From: Burkholderiaceae bacterium
GTDB taxonomy: Bacteria; Pseudomonadota; Gammaproteobacteria; Burkholderiales; Burkholderiaceae_B
NCBI GenBank assembly: GCA_004322135.1
Contig: SCSG01000005.1
Location: 1 to 64,000, forward strand
Direction of reading: 5' to 3'
Length of the DNA: 64,000 nucleotides
Under the pieces are notes generated by a model. That model was not told the origin of the DNA. It worked only from the letters and a program-made list of their open reading frames with translations, and did no database searches. Positions 51,884-60,647 of this stretch are shown here, piece by piece. Both the position numbers and the translations under genes were made by a program. Numbering within the stretch: the stretch's first letter is position 1; each line of letters begins with the position of its first letter.

Positions 51884-52969
51884 CTAACGTGCGGCAACCA
51901 GGGTTGGCTCGGTACCCGTTTGCTGCTTGATGCGCGACGCGGCGCTGATTGCGTCGGCGCGATTGGCGTAGGGGCCCATCTGTACACGGTACATATTGTT
52001 GGCCGCCTTGATCCGAACCGAGGCCGTACCGGCGGACACGATCTTTTGGCTCAGCTTCTGTGCCAGCGATTGCGCGTTTTCGGGGGCGCTGAATGCGCCA
52101 AACTGCAGATAGATACTTCCGGATGTGGGGGTTGCTGATTTGTCGTAGGCCACGGTCTTGCCAACGACGCGACCGTCGCTTCGCGCCATCGCGTCGTGCC
52201 AGTCATTGTTCGCTGTGAGCGTGTGGTTGGAACGGCTTTCGTCCATTGCCGCTTCGAAATTCGGTAACGCACGTAATGCGTCGGGCGTTGTCGTCGCGAC
52301 AGCGGCCGGAGCACGACTTTCCGAGGCAGCGGGTCTGACTTCTGGCGTCTGGGTGCTGGCCGTCAATTGTGTGGCTGTTGGCGTTGCGGCGCTTGCTGTA
52401 CGTGTGCCTATGCCGCGAGCGATGTCCGAGTTCGTGATGGCCTGAACGATGACCGGCGCACTGCCCGGGCCGATGATGCCCAGCTTGGCGGCGGCCACGT
52501 ATGAAAGGTCCATGATGCGTGAGCTGTGGAATGGGCCGCGGTCGTTGACGCGCACGACGACCGACTTGCCGTTGTCCGTATTGGTAACCCTGGCGTAGCT
52601 GGGAATCGGTAGCGTGGGGTGCGCCGCTGTCATGGCGTACATGTCGTAGGTTTCGCCATCCGAGGTTTTGCCGCCATGAAACTGGCGCCCATACCACGAG
52701 GCTATACCTTCCTGCCGGAAAGGCCGATCGTCCGTAATGGGGACGTAGCGTTTGCCGAACACGGTATAGGGTTTGCTGGCGGCTTTGGAATAGGTTTCGA
52801 TGCGCGGGACGGCGTCGGGAATTGCGTCGATATCGGTCGGAGGGTTGGCGCCAGGTCCGTCATTTTGGTAATAGGCGCCGCGGTGCGTGGGTCCCGTAGT
52901 GGAACAGCCCGCCAGGATGGCGGCGCTGCATAGCGCGAAAGTCGCAATGGATGAGCGTGACAGACTCAT
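51884..52969 (-). CDS. rlpA: RlpA-like septal lytic transglycosylase/lipoprotein with SPOR domain
   Basis: A 361-residue lipoprotein with signal and lipobox LAGC (Cys 22). The double-psi beta-barrel has GIASWYGRQFHGGKTSDGE and VVVRVNDRGPF (catalytic-type Asp); a Thr/Ala-rich linker (about 190-270) and a C-terminal SPOR domain (about 285-361) complete it. RlpA cleaves naked glycan strands at the septum in Pseudomonas; SPOR targets the protein there. Overlaps the rapZ stop by 4 bp. Confidence 0.93.
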   Translation of the reverse strand: MSLSRSSIATFALCSAAILAGCSTTGPTHRGAYYQNDGPGANPPTDIDAIPDAVPRIETYSKAASKPYTVFGKRYVPITDDRPFRQEGIASWYGRQFHGGKTSDGETYDMYAMTAAHPTLPIPSYARVTNTDNGKSVVVRVNDRGPFHSSRIMDLSYVAAAKLGIIGPGSAPVIVQAITNSDIARGIGTRTASAATPTATQLTASTQTPEVRPAASESRAPAAVATTTPDALRALPNFEAAMDESRSNHTLTANNDWHDAMARSDGRVVGKTVAYDKSATPTSGSIYLQFGAFSAPENAQSLAQKLSQKIVSAGTASVRIKAANNMYRVQMGPYANRADAISAASRIKQQTGTEPTLVAAR

Positions 52970-53838
52970 GGGATTTCGGTGGGCGGTTGGTTGCGATGGC
53001 GCACCAGCAGCGGCGAATGGTCGGCGAACCGCTTGGCCAGTTGTTCGGTGATGTAAACCGAGCGGTGCTGCCCGCCGGTGCAGCCGATTGCCACGGTAAG
53101 GTAGTTGCGCGTGTCCTGCATGTACAGCGGTAGCCAGCGGCGGATGAAGCCGGCAATGTCGTTGATCATGGTTTCAACGCTGCCGAACTGGGCCAGCCAC
53201 TGAGCCACGGGTTCGTCGCGCCCGGTCAGTGCGCGCAGTGCCCGGTCGTAATGCGGGTTGGGCAGGCAGCGCACGTCAAAGACCAGGTCGGCATCGCCCG
53301 GCACCCCGCGCTTGTAGGCGAAAGACTCGAACGTAAGGACCAGTGCCGCCCGGTCGGCCTGCACCAGGTCGCGCATCCAGATGCGCAACTGCCCCGGCGT
53401 GAGGTCCGATGTGTCGATGACGTGTTCTTGCTCGCGCAGTGGCGCAAGGAGCTCGCGTTCGGTATTGATGCAGTCTTGCAGCGAGGGCGATTTGCCGCCG
53501 CGTTGCAGCCTGTCTGTGAGGGGGTGGCGGCGACGCGATTCCGAATAGCGCTGCATGAGCGTATTGTCGTTGGAGTCCAGGAAAATGACGCGGAATTCAA
53601 CGCCAGCCGCACGCAGGTTGGTAATGACTTCCGGCAACCCGTCGAGGTCTCCGGGTGAGCGTACGTCGATGGCCACCGCGACATGCTCCAGGCCGTCCTC
53701 GCGCGTACTGGCAATGAATTCCTGCAGAAAGCGTACTGGCAGGTTGTCTACACAGGTATAACCCGAGTCTTCGAGAAGGCGCAATGCGACAGACTTGCCC
53801 GAGCCCGAAATTCCTGTGATCAGAACGACTTTCAGCAT
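52966..53838 (-). CDS. rapZ: RNase adapter protein RapZ
   Basis: A 290-residue protein with Walker A GISGSGKSVALRLLEDSGYTCVDNLP split across the N-terminus, Walker B-type FRVIFLDSNDNTLMQRYSE, and the C-terminal domain ending IGCTGGQHRSVYI, which binds small RNA or glucosamine-6-phosphate in E. coli. It directs RNase E to the GlmZ RNA there; the RNA partners here are unknown. It lies in the nitrogen-PTS cluster downstream of hprK, separated by 146 bp that hold no recognised gene. Confidence 0.95.
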   Translation of the reverse strand: MLKVVLITGISGSGKSVALRLLEDSGYTCVDNLPVRFLQEFIASTREDGLEHVAVAIDVRSPGDLDGLPEVITNLRAAGVEFRVIFLDSNDNTLMQRYSESRRRHPLTDRLQRGGKSPSLQDCINTERELLAPLREQEHVIDTSDLTPGQLRIWMRDLVQADRAALVLTFESFAYKRGVPGDADLVFDVRCLPNPHYDRALRALTGRDEPVAQWLAQFGSVETMINDIAGFIRRWLPLYMQDTRNYLTVAIGCTGGQHRSVYITEQLAKRFADHSPLLVRHRNQPPTEIP

Positions 53839-53984
53839 GACAGTGGTGGTTTTACCTATAATGCGCCCGCCGCGGCTGCCGGCTGGCGGTCAATGGGTTG
53901 AGTCGAGTAAGCCCCAAGGATACCGTGAGCGGGCCGCGCTTGTATACCTTGGCCAACGGCGCGCGGCGCCCGGTTGCGGTCACG

Positions 53985-54914
53985 CTATTCGGGCTTGCTG
54001 TTTTGCATGATGGCCAGCGCCTGGCGCTCGATGAACTCGCCCATGGTGTCGATACCGCGCAGTGTCAGGATAGTGTTGCGCACGGCGGCCTCGACGAGGA
54101 CGGCCAGGTTGCGGCCAGCCGCGACTTGCAGCATGACGCGCCGCACGGGGATGCCCAGGATGTCCTGGGTAAGATCCTGCACGGGCAGGCGCTCGAATGA
54201 ATCGGTGTTGGACCGGATGAGCTGCACGACAAGCTTGAGCCGCATCTTGCGCCGCACCGAGGTTTCACCAAATATGGTGCGGATGTCCAATAGGCCCAGC
54301 CCGCGTACTTCGAGCAGGTTTTGCAACAGGGATGGGCAATAGCCTTCAATGATGCTGGGCGCAGTGCGCGACAGTTCGACGGCATCGTCGGCCACCAGGC
54401 CATGCCCGCGCGAAATCAGTTCAAGCGCGAGCTCGCTTTTGCCCAGCCCCGATTCGCCGGTTATCAGCACACCAAGGCCAAGGACATCCATGAATACGCC
54501 GTGTACGGTCGTGATTGGCGCCAGGCGCTTTCCCAGGTAAATGCGCAGCAGGTCGATGACCTGTGCCGCATCCGTGTTGGTGGAAAGCAGCGGGATTTCC
54601 TGGGTCTTGCAGAACTCGCGCAAATCGTCGGGCGCTGGCAGGCCTCCGGCAAGCAGTATGGCCGGCACGCCGCCCACGACCAGATCTTCCAGGTGGTGGG
54701 CGCGGCGCTTGGGTTCGAAGCGCGTGTAGTACTGCAGTTCCTCGGGGCCGAAGACTTGAATGCGTGAGGGGTGGATGAGGTTCAGGTGGCCGACAAGATC
54801 GGCACCGTGCATGCCCTGATTGGGGATGGTCCTGCCGCCCGCTTCCGCCCCTGCGATCCAGGTGAACGCTATTTTGTCGGCGTTGTCGGTGACTAGCTCT
54901 TGGACGGTTAACAT
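53985..54914 (-). CDS. hprK: HPr kinase/phosphorylase
   Basis: A 309-residue bifunctional enzyme phosphorylating Ser46 of HPr. Walker A is LITGESGLGKSELALELI. The adjacent RGHGLVADDAVEL holds the catalytic Asp. The HprK signature LEVRGLGLLDIRTIFGE is intact. In proteobacteria it belongs to an incomplete PTS with PtsN and HPr that regulates rather than transports. ptsH and ptsP are not in the window. It lies 15 bp downstream of ptsN. Confidence 0.96.
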   Translation of the reverse strand: MLTVQELVTDNADKIAFTWIAGAEAGGRTIPNQGMHGADLVGHLNLIHPSRIQVFGPEELQYYTRFEPKRRAHHLEDLVVGGVPAILLAGGLPAPDDLREFCKTQEIPLLSTNTDAAQVIDLLRIYLGKRLAPITTVHGVFMDVLGLGVLITGESGLGKSELALELISRGHGLVADDAVELSRTAPSIIEGYCPSLLQNLLEVRGLGLLDIRTIFGETSVRRKMRLKLVVQLIRSNTDSFERLPVQDLTQDILGIPVRRVMLQVAAGRNLAVLVEAAVRNTILTLRGIDTMGEFIERQALAIMQNSKPE

Positions 54915-54929
54915 GAAGGCAGACTCGAT

Positions 54930-55388
54930 TTATTCAGTGGGGCTGCTGGTCAACAACCTGTGAATGGTTGCCACGTCGGTTTCTGTGGTCAGGGCTTGAC
55001 GCAGTGCGGGGCTGGAAACGAGCTTGGCAATTTCGGCAAGCAGGTCCAGATGCAGTTGCGTAGCGGTTTCGGGGACCAGTAAAAAAAAAAGGAGATTGGC
55101 AAGGCGCCCGTCACTGGGATCGAACCGTACCGGGCTGGCAAGGCGAATAAAGGCGGCGCAAGGCTCCTTCAGGCCTTTTATGCGTCCGTGGGGTACGGCA
55201 ACATGGTGCCCCAGCGCGGTGGAACCCAGACGCTCCCGGGCGATCAGGCTTTGAAAGACAGTCGTGCGCGCCACGCCGTGGTTGTTTTCGAAAAGCAGCC
55301 CCGCCTGTTCGAACGCCCGCTTTTTGCTGGTGGCGGCCAGGTCAAGCACGATGTTTTGCGGTGACAAAATACGCGACATTAGGTTCAT
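54930..55388 (-). CDS. ptsN: PTS IIA-like nitrogen regulatory protein
   Basis: A 152-residue EIIA-Ntr protein. The phosphorylated His is in LGHHVAVPHGRIKGL; FENNHGV and PVRFDPSDG-type segments are as in PtsN. The protein relays the nitrogen-PTS phosphate state to regulatory targets such as K+ uptake. The coding strand has ten consecutive T (55081-55090) encoding LLFFLL, a slippage-prone tract. ATG at 55397 is an alternative start; a TATAAT at 55396-55401 overlaps it, so the later ATG is preferred. Confidence 0.93.
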   Translation of the reverse strand: MNLMSRILSPQNIVLDLAATSKKRAFEQAGLLFENNHGVARTTVFQSLIARERLGSTALGHHVAVPHGRIKGLKEPCAAFIRLASPVRFDPSDGRLANLLFFLLVPETATQLHLDLLAEIAKLVSSPALRQALTTETDVATIHRLLTSSPTE

Positions 55389-55443
55389 GGTGTGCATTAT
55401 ATGACGTACGGTTTCATACGCATTGTGCCCTGAATAACATCAA

Positions 55444-55471
55444 GGCCCCAATCGTAGTGGCGATTGAGGCC
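55444..55471 (-). terminator. Hairpin terminator-like structure after hpf
   Basis: An 11-bp stem (GGCCTCAATCG / CGATTGGGGCC on the minus strand, one wobble) with a six-base loop is followed by TTGATGTTATT. It lies about 80 bp beyond the hpf stop and before the ptsN promoter. The T-run is interrupted, so efficiency is uncertain. Confidence 0.55.
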
Positions 55472-55553
55472 GGGCAGGATGACATTGTTACTGGCCGTGA
55501 AGTGGCCTGGACTTGATTCGACTTAGGCTGTTGTTGGCCTGGACCCCGGATGT

Positions 55554-55880
55554 TTATTCTGCGGGGATTTCCTGCCGTTTGGCAGGCTCGTGAGCATGGG
55601 CCTGAACCCTGCTTTTGTACTTGATGACCTGGCGATCTATTTTGTCGGCCAACAAGTCTATGGCGGCGTACAGGTTTTCGTCGGTGGCCTCGCAGTGGAT
55701 ATCCTTGCCACGCAGTCGCATGGTGATTTCCGCAGTATGTTTTAGGCGCTCTATTGAAAGCATGACCTGTGTGTCGATGACGTTATCGAAATGTCGTGCG
55801 ATTCGTGACATTTTATTCTTGACGTACGCATGTATTGAAGGGGTGACTTCCAGGTGACGACCACTGATGCTCAGGTTCAT
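55554..55880 (-). CDS. hpf: Ribosome hibernation promoting factor (short form)
   Basis: A 108-residue protein starting MNLSISGRHLEVTPSIHAYV, with 'IDTQVMLSIERLKHTAEITM' and the ENLYAAIDLLADKIDRQVIKYK helix typical of HPF/RaiA. It binds the 30S decoding region and dimerises 70S ribosomes in stationary phase. AGGAG precedes the ATG; an upstream GTG-type start would add 16 odd residues. A possible promoter, TTGATT-N16-TACACT, lies at 55969-55996. In relatives rpoN stands directly upstream; here it does not. Confidence 0.94.
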   Translation of the reverse strand: MNLSISGRHLEVTPSIHAYVKNKMSRIARHFDNVIDTQVMLSIERLKHTAEITMRLRGKDIHCEATDENLYAAIDLLADKIDRQVIKYKSRVQAHAHEPAKRQEIPAE

Positions 55881-56038
55881 ATTGGGCTCTCCTATGAGTG
55901 ACAGGGTTGCGCACGATGCGCAATTCATGAATTAAGCAGATCTCCTTCTGAGTAGTTGTGATAAGTCCAGTGTATAGCGAATAAAAACTAAATCAAGGGC
56001 CTCCGGTAAGGGTTTGTTTGAGACCGTGACCGGGCCGG

Positions 56039-56833
56039 TTACATGCGGAAATTTTTGCCCAGATATACCTTGCGCACAGCTTCGTTGTCGATGATTTCGT
56101 TGGGGTGACCGTTGGTCAGCACCTTGCCTTCGCTGATGATGTAGGCACGGTCGCAGATCCCCAGGGTTTCACGCACGTTGTGGTCGGTGATAAGCACGCC
56201 AATGTTGCGGTTTTTCAGAAAGTGCACGATGCGCTGGATTTCAATGACGGCGATGGGGTCGACGCCAGCAAAAGGCTCGTCCAGCAGGATGAAGCGAGGA
56301 TGAGTGGCCAGCGCGCGCGCGATTTCAACGCGGCGGCGTTCGCCGCCCGAGAGCGAAATGGCCGAATTGCGGCGCAGGTGCCCGATCTGCAATTCGTCCA
56401 GCAACGTCTCCAGACGTTCCCCAATCTGGTGCGATGAAAGTGCCTTGCCGTCATCGTCAAGCTGAAGTTCGAGCACGGCGCGTATGTTTTCTTCGACAGT
56501 CAGGCGGCGAAAGGCCGAGGCATCCTGCGGCAGATACGATAGCCCCAGACGCGCACGCTTGTGCATGGGCATGCTGGTGACTGTGGTGTTGTCGATTTCT
56601 ATGCGCCCGGCGTCGGTTGGGATGATGCCCACGATCATATAGAAGCTGGTGGTTTTTCCTGCGCCGTTGGGGCCGAGCAGGCCGACGACTTCTCCGCTTT
56701 CGACAGACAGCGAGACGTCATGCACGACGGTGCGTTTGGCATAGGTTTTGCGCAGGCCGGTCGCGCGCAGGCAACCGTGCGTGTCGCTGGGGGCACGCTT
56801 TGCGTTGTTGCGCGATGTTGCGGAAGAAAACAT
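56039..56833 (-). CDS. lptB: LPS export ABC transporter ATP-binding protein
   Basis: A 264-residue ATPase powering lipopolysaccharide extraction from the inner membrane. Walker A is [19 protein letters not shown], the Q-loop lies in YLPQDASAF, the signature is [15 protein letters not shown], Walker [16 protein letters not shown] and the H-loop [11 protein letters not shown] basic N-terminal extension of about 20 residues precedes the core. It follows lptA after 53 bp. Partners LptF/G are not in the window. Confidence 0.96.
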   Translation of the reverse strand: MFSSATSRNNAKRAPSDTHGCLRATGLRKTYAKRTVVHDVSLSVESGEVVGLLGPNGAGKTTSFYMIVGIIPTDAGRIEIDNTTVTSMPMHKRARLGLSYLPQDASAFRRLTVEENIRAVLELQLDDDGKALSSHQIGERLETLLDELQIGHLRRNSAISLSGGERRRVEIARALATHPRFILLDEPFAGVDPIAVIEIQRIVHFLKNRNIGVLITDHNVRETLGICDRAYIISEGKVLTNGHPNEIIDNEAVRKVYLGKNFRM

Positions 56834-56886
56834 GAATTGGGGGATCTTTGAGCGTTACGCGCCGGATCTGCCGTTGGGCCGCCGGG

Positions 56887-57645
56887 CTAGGGATGCTTCA
56901 CGGGATGTTTCGCGGATTTTTTCTGGCAGTCGGCAGCCGCGGCCTCGGACTTGGCCGTCGGCACGGCGACCGAACGTACCCGCCCACCTTGCGCTGCCGA
57001 GTTTGCGCCGCCAAAAGCCTGATAGATGTTGGTCTTCTGGTTGAATGTGACGCGATCCCCGCTGATGGTGTCGAAGGGTTTGCCACACACGAATTTTGTC
57101 ACAATCGCCTTGCCTATCATTTCTATCTGGTCCGTCTTGCCGTTATATTCGGCGCGCAGCCCTCGGGCTTCAATGACCTGAAATTTTGCAGGGGTCTCTT
57201 GACGTACGAATACGAGGTTGCCCGGGTTGACTGTGGCCGTCCCGTACTGGAATCCGTCCGCGTCCTCGTGGGTGACGAGCTTGTCGGCACGCAGGGTCAT
57301 ATCGCCGCGGGTCAGGATGACGTTGCCCGTGAAGGTGCTTTCCTTCTTTTCGTCGTTGTAATTCAGGGTGTCGGACAGAATGAGCGTATCGGGTTCGTCG
57401 GCAGATTTTTTGGCACCAGCGGCTTTAGCTGATTTGCCCGCCGTGCCTTCCGATGTGCTTGCGACGGACGGCTGGGCCGTGGTGGCCGAAGTCGGGGAGT
57501 GAGTTGTCAACGCGGTAGCAGGGCTGGGGGACGAGTGTTTGGCGGGGGTTGGCGTGGTGGGTTGGGCGGCTACAGTAGTGCATGCCAGGGCAATGGCCGA
57601 TGCGATCAGCCAGGAATGCAAGGTGGTCGTGCTGCGTAGGGTCAT
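56887..57645 (-). CDS. lptA: LPS transport periplasmic protein LptA
   Basis: A 252-residue protein with signal peptide (to about residue 27). An OstA-type beta-jellyroll (about 90-225) includes DTLNYNDEKKESTFTGNVIL, DMTLRADKLVTHED and ISGDRVTFNQKTNIYQ; the tail is Lys/His-rich. Between signal and core stands an unusual 60-residue Thr/Ser/Pro/Ala-rich insertion. LptA forms the periplasmic bridge carrying LPS from LptC to LptD. Its ATG overlaps the lptC stop (ATGA). Confidence 0.92.
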   Translation of the reverse strand: MTLRSTTTLHSWLIASAIALACTTVAAQPTTPTPAKHSSPSPATALTTHSPTSATTAQPSVASTSEGTAGKSAKAAGAKKSADEPDTLILSDTLNYNDEKKESTFTGNVILTRGDMTLRADKLVTHEDADGFQYGTATVNPGNLVFVRQETPAKFQVIEARGLRAEYNGKTDQIEMIGKAIVTKFVCGKPFDTISGDRVTFNQKTNIYQAFGGANSAAQGGRVRSVAVPTAKSEAAAADCQKKSAKHPVKHP

Positions 57646-58259
57646 GGTTTGGTTTCGGTTTTTTTGGTAGCTGGCCGTGTGACTGAGTCTTGACCCGATA
57701 TTTTTACATCGCTGGCTGAGAACACTTTCAGTGTACGGGTTTTGTTATCGTACCTCATGCCCTTGCCGCGCATCGTCGAGTGGCCATTGACGATCAGGGC
57801 CGGCAGGTCGGTGAAGGCCACGTCGTCATTGGGCAATAGCGTCAACTGCTGACTGGTCACGTCGAGCGCCGGGCGATCCTTGTCGGGCAGGCGGTGCAGG
57901 TGGGCGTGGCCGGTCATGACGATGCGGTTGCCGTTCTTGTCCATGACGGCCGTGTCCGACGTGCCGACGGTAATGGGCGAGCCGGCGCGCTGGCCAACGG
58001 CTTTCGCCTTGGTGACCTTGTATGAATCGTCGTCGGGAAAGTGCACCATGTACTCGCCCTCGAGGCGATTCACGGCGTCCCCGGCCGGATCTGTGCGCAC
58101 CATGACGAAATTCTGTGCCCATGCGTCTGGTTCGTGCGTGGTACGCGCTGGTGGCTCGACTTGGACCGCCCTTTGGGTATAGCCGGCCGCCCACCACGTG
58201 CTGGCAACCAGGACAGTGAGCAGGAAGATGGCGACAAGGCCCGGGACACGTTCTTTCAT
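57642..58259 (-). CDS. lptC: LPS export protein LptC
   Basis: A 205-residue bitopic protein. One N-terminal helix (about 6-26, VAIFLLTVLVASTWWAAGY) is followed by a periplasmic OstA-like domain with GEYMVHFPDDDSY, NRIVMTGHAHLHRL and 'TMRGKGMRYDNKTRTLKVFSAS'. It hands LPS from LptB2FG to LptA. ATG is placed 10 bp after the kdsC stop; an upstream GTG would overlap kdsC. Order kdsD-kdsC-lptC-lptA-lptB is the conserved LPS export cluster. Confidence 0.92.
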   Translation of the reverse strand: MKERVPGLVAIFLLTVLVASTWWAAGYTQRAVQVEPPARTTHEPDAWAQNFVMVRTDPAGDAVNRLEGEYMVHFPDDDSYKVTKAKAVGQRAGSPITVGTSDTAVMDKNGNRIVMTGHAHLHRLPDKDRPALDVTSQQLTLLPNDDVAFTDLPALIVNGHSTMRGKGMRYDNKTRTLKVFSASDVKISGQDSVTRPATKKTETKP

Positions 58260-58269
58260 GGCTTGTCGT

Positions 58270-58869
58270 CTATTGCGTGACACCGCCCAGAATCAGCGCG
58301 TTGGGGCCGAAAAATGCACGCAGTCGCCCCTGGGCTGCCAGGATGAGGTCGCAGCATTCACGCGCGGCACCATGGCCGCCGCGTTCGGATGAAACCCAGT
58401 GCGCGGCCTGGCTGACGTAGGGGGGAGCGTTGGGCACGCTGGCGGCGAAGCCCACGCGTTGCAGCGCGGGCAGGTCGATAATGTCGTCGCCCATGTAGCC
58501 GATCTGATCCAGGGTGTGGCCTTGTTCCTGCGCCAGTGTTGTCAGTGCCTGCGCCTTATCACGTACGCCCTGAAGGACAAGCGAGATGCCGAGCTCGGCG
58601 GCGCGGCGAGCCACGATCAGCCCCTGCCGTCCCGTGATTAGCGCCACCGTAACGCCGCTTTCTCCCATGAGGCGCAGGCCGTGGCCGTCCAGGGCGTTGA
58701 AGCGCTTCATGGTTTCGCCACTTTCGTTGTACCAGAGGCTGCCATCAGTCAGCACCCCGTCGATATCGAACGCCATAAGGCGCACTTGGCGTGCGCGCTG
58801 GATGACGGCAGGCGCAACTTTGACCAGAATAAGTGCCTCGGCAGGGTGTGGAACGTCGGGTGTTTTCAT
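58270..58869 (-). CDS. kdsC: 3-deoxy-D-manno-octulosonate 8-phosphate phosphatase
   Basis: A 199-residue C0-type HAD phosphatase. Motif I is MAFDIDGVLTDGSLWY, motif II VALITGRQG, the Lys is in GVRDKAQAL and motif III IGYMGDDIIDLPAL; the C-terminal GGHGAARECCDLIL closes the tetramer active site. It produces free Kdo for lipopolysaccharide. It starts 3 bp after kdsD and precedes lptC. Confidence 0.95.
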   Translation of the reverse strand: MKTPDVPHPAEALILVKVAPAVIQRARQVRLMAFDIDGVLTDGSLWYNESGETMKRFNALDGHGLRLMGESGVTVALITGRQGLIVARRAAELGISLVLQGVRDKAQALTTLAQEQGHTLDQIGYMGDDIIDLPALQRVGFAASVPNAPPYVSQAAHWVSSERGGHGAARECCDLILAAQGRLRAFFGPNALILGGVTQ

Positions 58870-58872
58870 GAG

Positions 58873-59862
58873 TCAGATTACCTTTGCGGCGAGCAGGTCG
58901 TGCATGTGCAGGGCGCCCACCAGCGTGCCGGAGGGATCCGTGACCAGAACCTGGGTGAGGTGGTGTGCATCCATCAGCGTTGCTGCTTCGACAGCCATGG
59001 CAGCAGGGGCGACACATTTTGGGTTGAGGGACATGCCCTCTGAGACGGTCAGGCTACGAATGTCGCCATGACGGACTATGAGTCGGCGCAGGTCGCCGTC
59101 GGTGAAGATGCCGATCGGGCGACGGGTTTCATCGACGACGATCGTCATGCCCATGCTTTTGCGCGACATTTCAAGCAGTGTATCGGGCATGGACGTGTGG
59201 GGTTGTACGACAGGCAGCGCATCACCGACGCGCATGACGTCACTGACGTGTGTGAGCAGGCGTCGGCCCAGGGCTCCACCAGGATGCGAACGGGCGAAGT
59301 CCTCGGCGCTGAAGCCGCGCGCTTCGAGGCAGGCCACTGCAATGGCATCGCCCAGAACCAAGGTAGCGGTTGTGCTGGCCGTAGGTGCCAGGTTAAGGGG
59401 GCACGCCTCGTGCCGCACGTGCGCGTTCAAGTGCAAAGTGGCGTTGGTGGCCAGTTCCGATTGATCGTTGCCCGTTATGGCGATAAGCGGTATGCCCGCG
59501 CGCTTGGCCACCGACAGTATGGTCAGGAGTTCGGGCGCGGTACCGGAATATGACAGCGCCAGCACAATGTCGTGTTTGGTCAGCATGCCCAGATCGCCGT
59601 GTATGGCTTCCGTGCCGTGCATGAAAAACGAAGGCGTCCCCGTCGAGGCCAGTGTGGCGGCAATTTTTGTAGCGATATGGCCCGATTTGCCTATGCCGGT
59701 TACGATGACACGCCCTTCGCAGGCAAGAATCATCGAGACCGCGCGGCTGAAAGAATCGTCCAGACGGCCCTGCAGTGTCTGCAGGGCACTGATTTCCACC
59801 GAAAATGTTCGGCGAGCCGATTCCAGGGCAGTAGCCCGGGCTGGGATGGTGGCGGGTTTCAT
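58873..59862 (-). CDS. kdsD: D-arabinose 5-phosphate isomerase
   Basis: A 329-residue enzyme making arabinose 5-phosphate for Kdo synthesis. The SIS domain holds VIVTGIGKSGHIATKIAATL, HGTEAIHGDLGML and VLALSYSGTAPELL. Two CBS domains follow (about 210-329) with RPIGIFTDGDLRRL in the first part. It is first in the LPS operon reading leftwards, with apt divergent on the other side. Confidence 0.95.
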   Translation of the reverse strand: MKPATIPARATALESARRTFSVEISALQTLQGRLDDSFSRAVSMILACEGRVIVTGIGKSGHIATKIAATLASTGTPSFFMHGTEAIHGDLGMLTKHDIVLALSYSGTAPELLTILSVAKRAGIPLIAITGNDQSELATNATLHLNAHVRHEACPLNLAPTASTTATLVLGDAIAVACLEARGFSAEDFARSHPGGALGRRLLTHVSDVMRVGDALPVVQPHTSMPDTLLEMSRKSMGMTIVVDETRRPIGIFTDGDLRRLIVRHGDIRSLTVSEGMSLNPKCVAPAAMAVEAATLMDAHHLTQVLVTDPSGTLVGALHMHDLLAAKVI

Positions 59863-60083
59863 AGTCGGATTTTAAACGCTAGCGGCATTTCCGTTGTGAT
59901 TTCCGGTTTCGGGTGCCGCGAGGGCAGGGTTGCGCATTAATACAAGGCTTTCGCGCCACTGGCATGCCGGACTGTATAGTACGTGGCTTTCCAGCATTTC
60001 ACGCCTGCGTCACGCGGGTCGGGCGGCTGGTTTAGGGTTATAGTTGAGCCTGTTTTCTTTCCCTTCGTTTTTTGGCGATATAC

Positions 60084-60635
60084 ATGCACGTTGATACTGT
60101 CGAGTACGTTCGCAGGGCGATTCGTAGTGTGCCCGACTGGCCGAAACCCGGCATCATATTCCGCGATATTACGCCGTTGTTGCAGGATCCTCGTACCTTT
60201 CGCGTCCTTATTGATATGTTCGTATATCGTTACATGCGCCAGCGCCTGGATCTGGTTGCCGGTATCGATGCGCGCGGCTTCATTCTAGGGTCGGTGCTGG
60301 CTTACGAACTGAATCTCGGGTTTGTGCCGGTGCGTAAAAAAGGCAAGCTGCCGTTTCGCACGCTGGCTGAACAGTACACGTTGGAATATGGCAATGCCAC
60401 CGTCGAAATGCACACCGATGCGGTGAAGCCGGGCCAGCGGGTTCTGCTTATCGACGACCTTATCGCCACTGGCGGCACTATGGTGGCTGCCGCCAAGCTG
60501 CTGCAGCGACTTGGTGCCAACGTAGTCGAAGCCGCCGCCATTATCGAGTTATCCGAGCTGGGCGGCCTGAAGGTTGTTAAGGATACCGGCCTGCCCGTCT
60601 TTACCGTATGCAGCTTCACCGAAAGCGAAACCTAG
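60084..60635 (+). CDS. apt: Adenine phosphoribosyltransferase
   Basis: A 183-residue purine-salvage enzyme forming AMP from adenine and [40 protein letters not shown] and the PRPP-binding [14 protein letters not shown] are standard. ATG is chosen; a TTG four codons upstream is possible. The ribosome binding site is weak for both. It converges on ilvA with 12 bp between stops. Confidence 0.95.
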   Translation: MHVDTVEYVRRAIRSVPDWPKPGIIFRDITPLLQDPRTFRVLIDMFVYRYMRQRLDLVAGIDARGFILGSVLAYELNLGFVPVRKKGKLPFRTLAEQYTLEYGNATVEMHTDAVKPGQRVLLIDDLIATGGTMVAAAKLLQRLGANVVEAAAIIELSELGGLKVVKDTGLPVFTVCSFTESET

Positions 60636-60647
60636 AAACCCGGTGCC

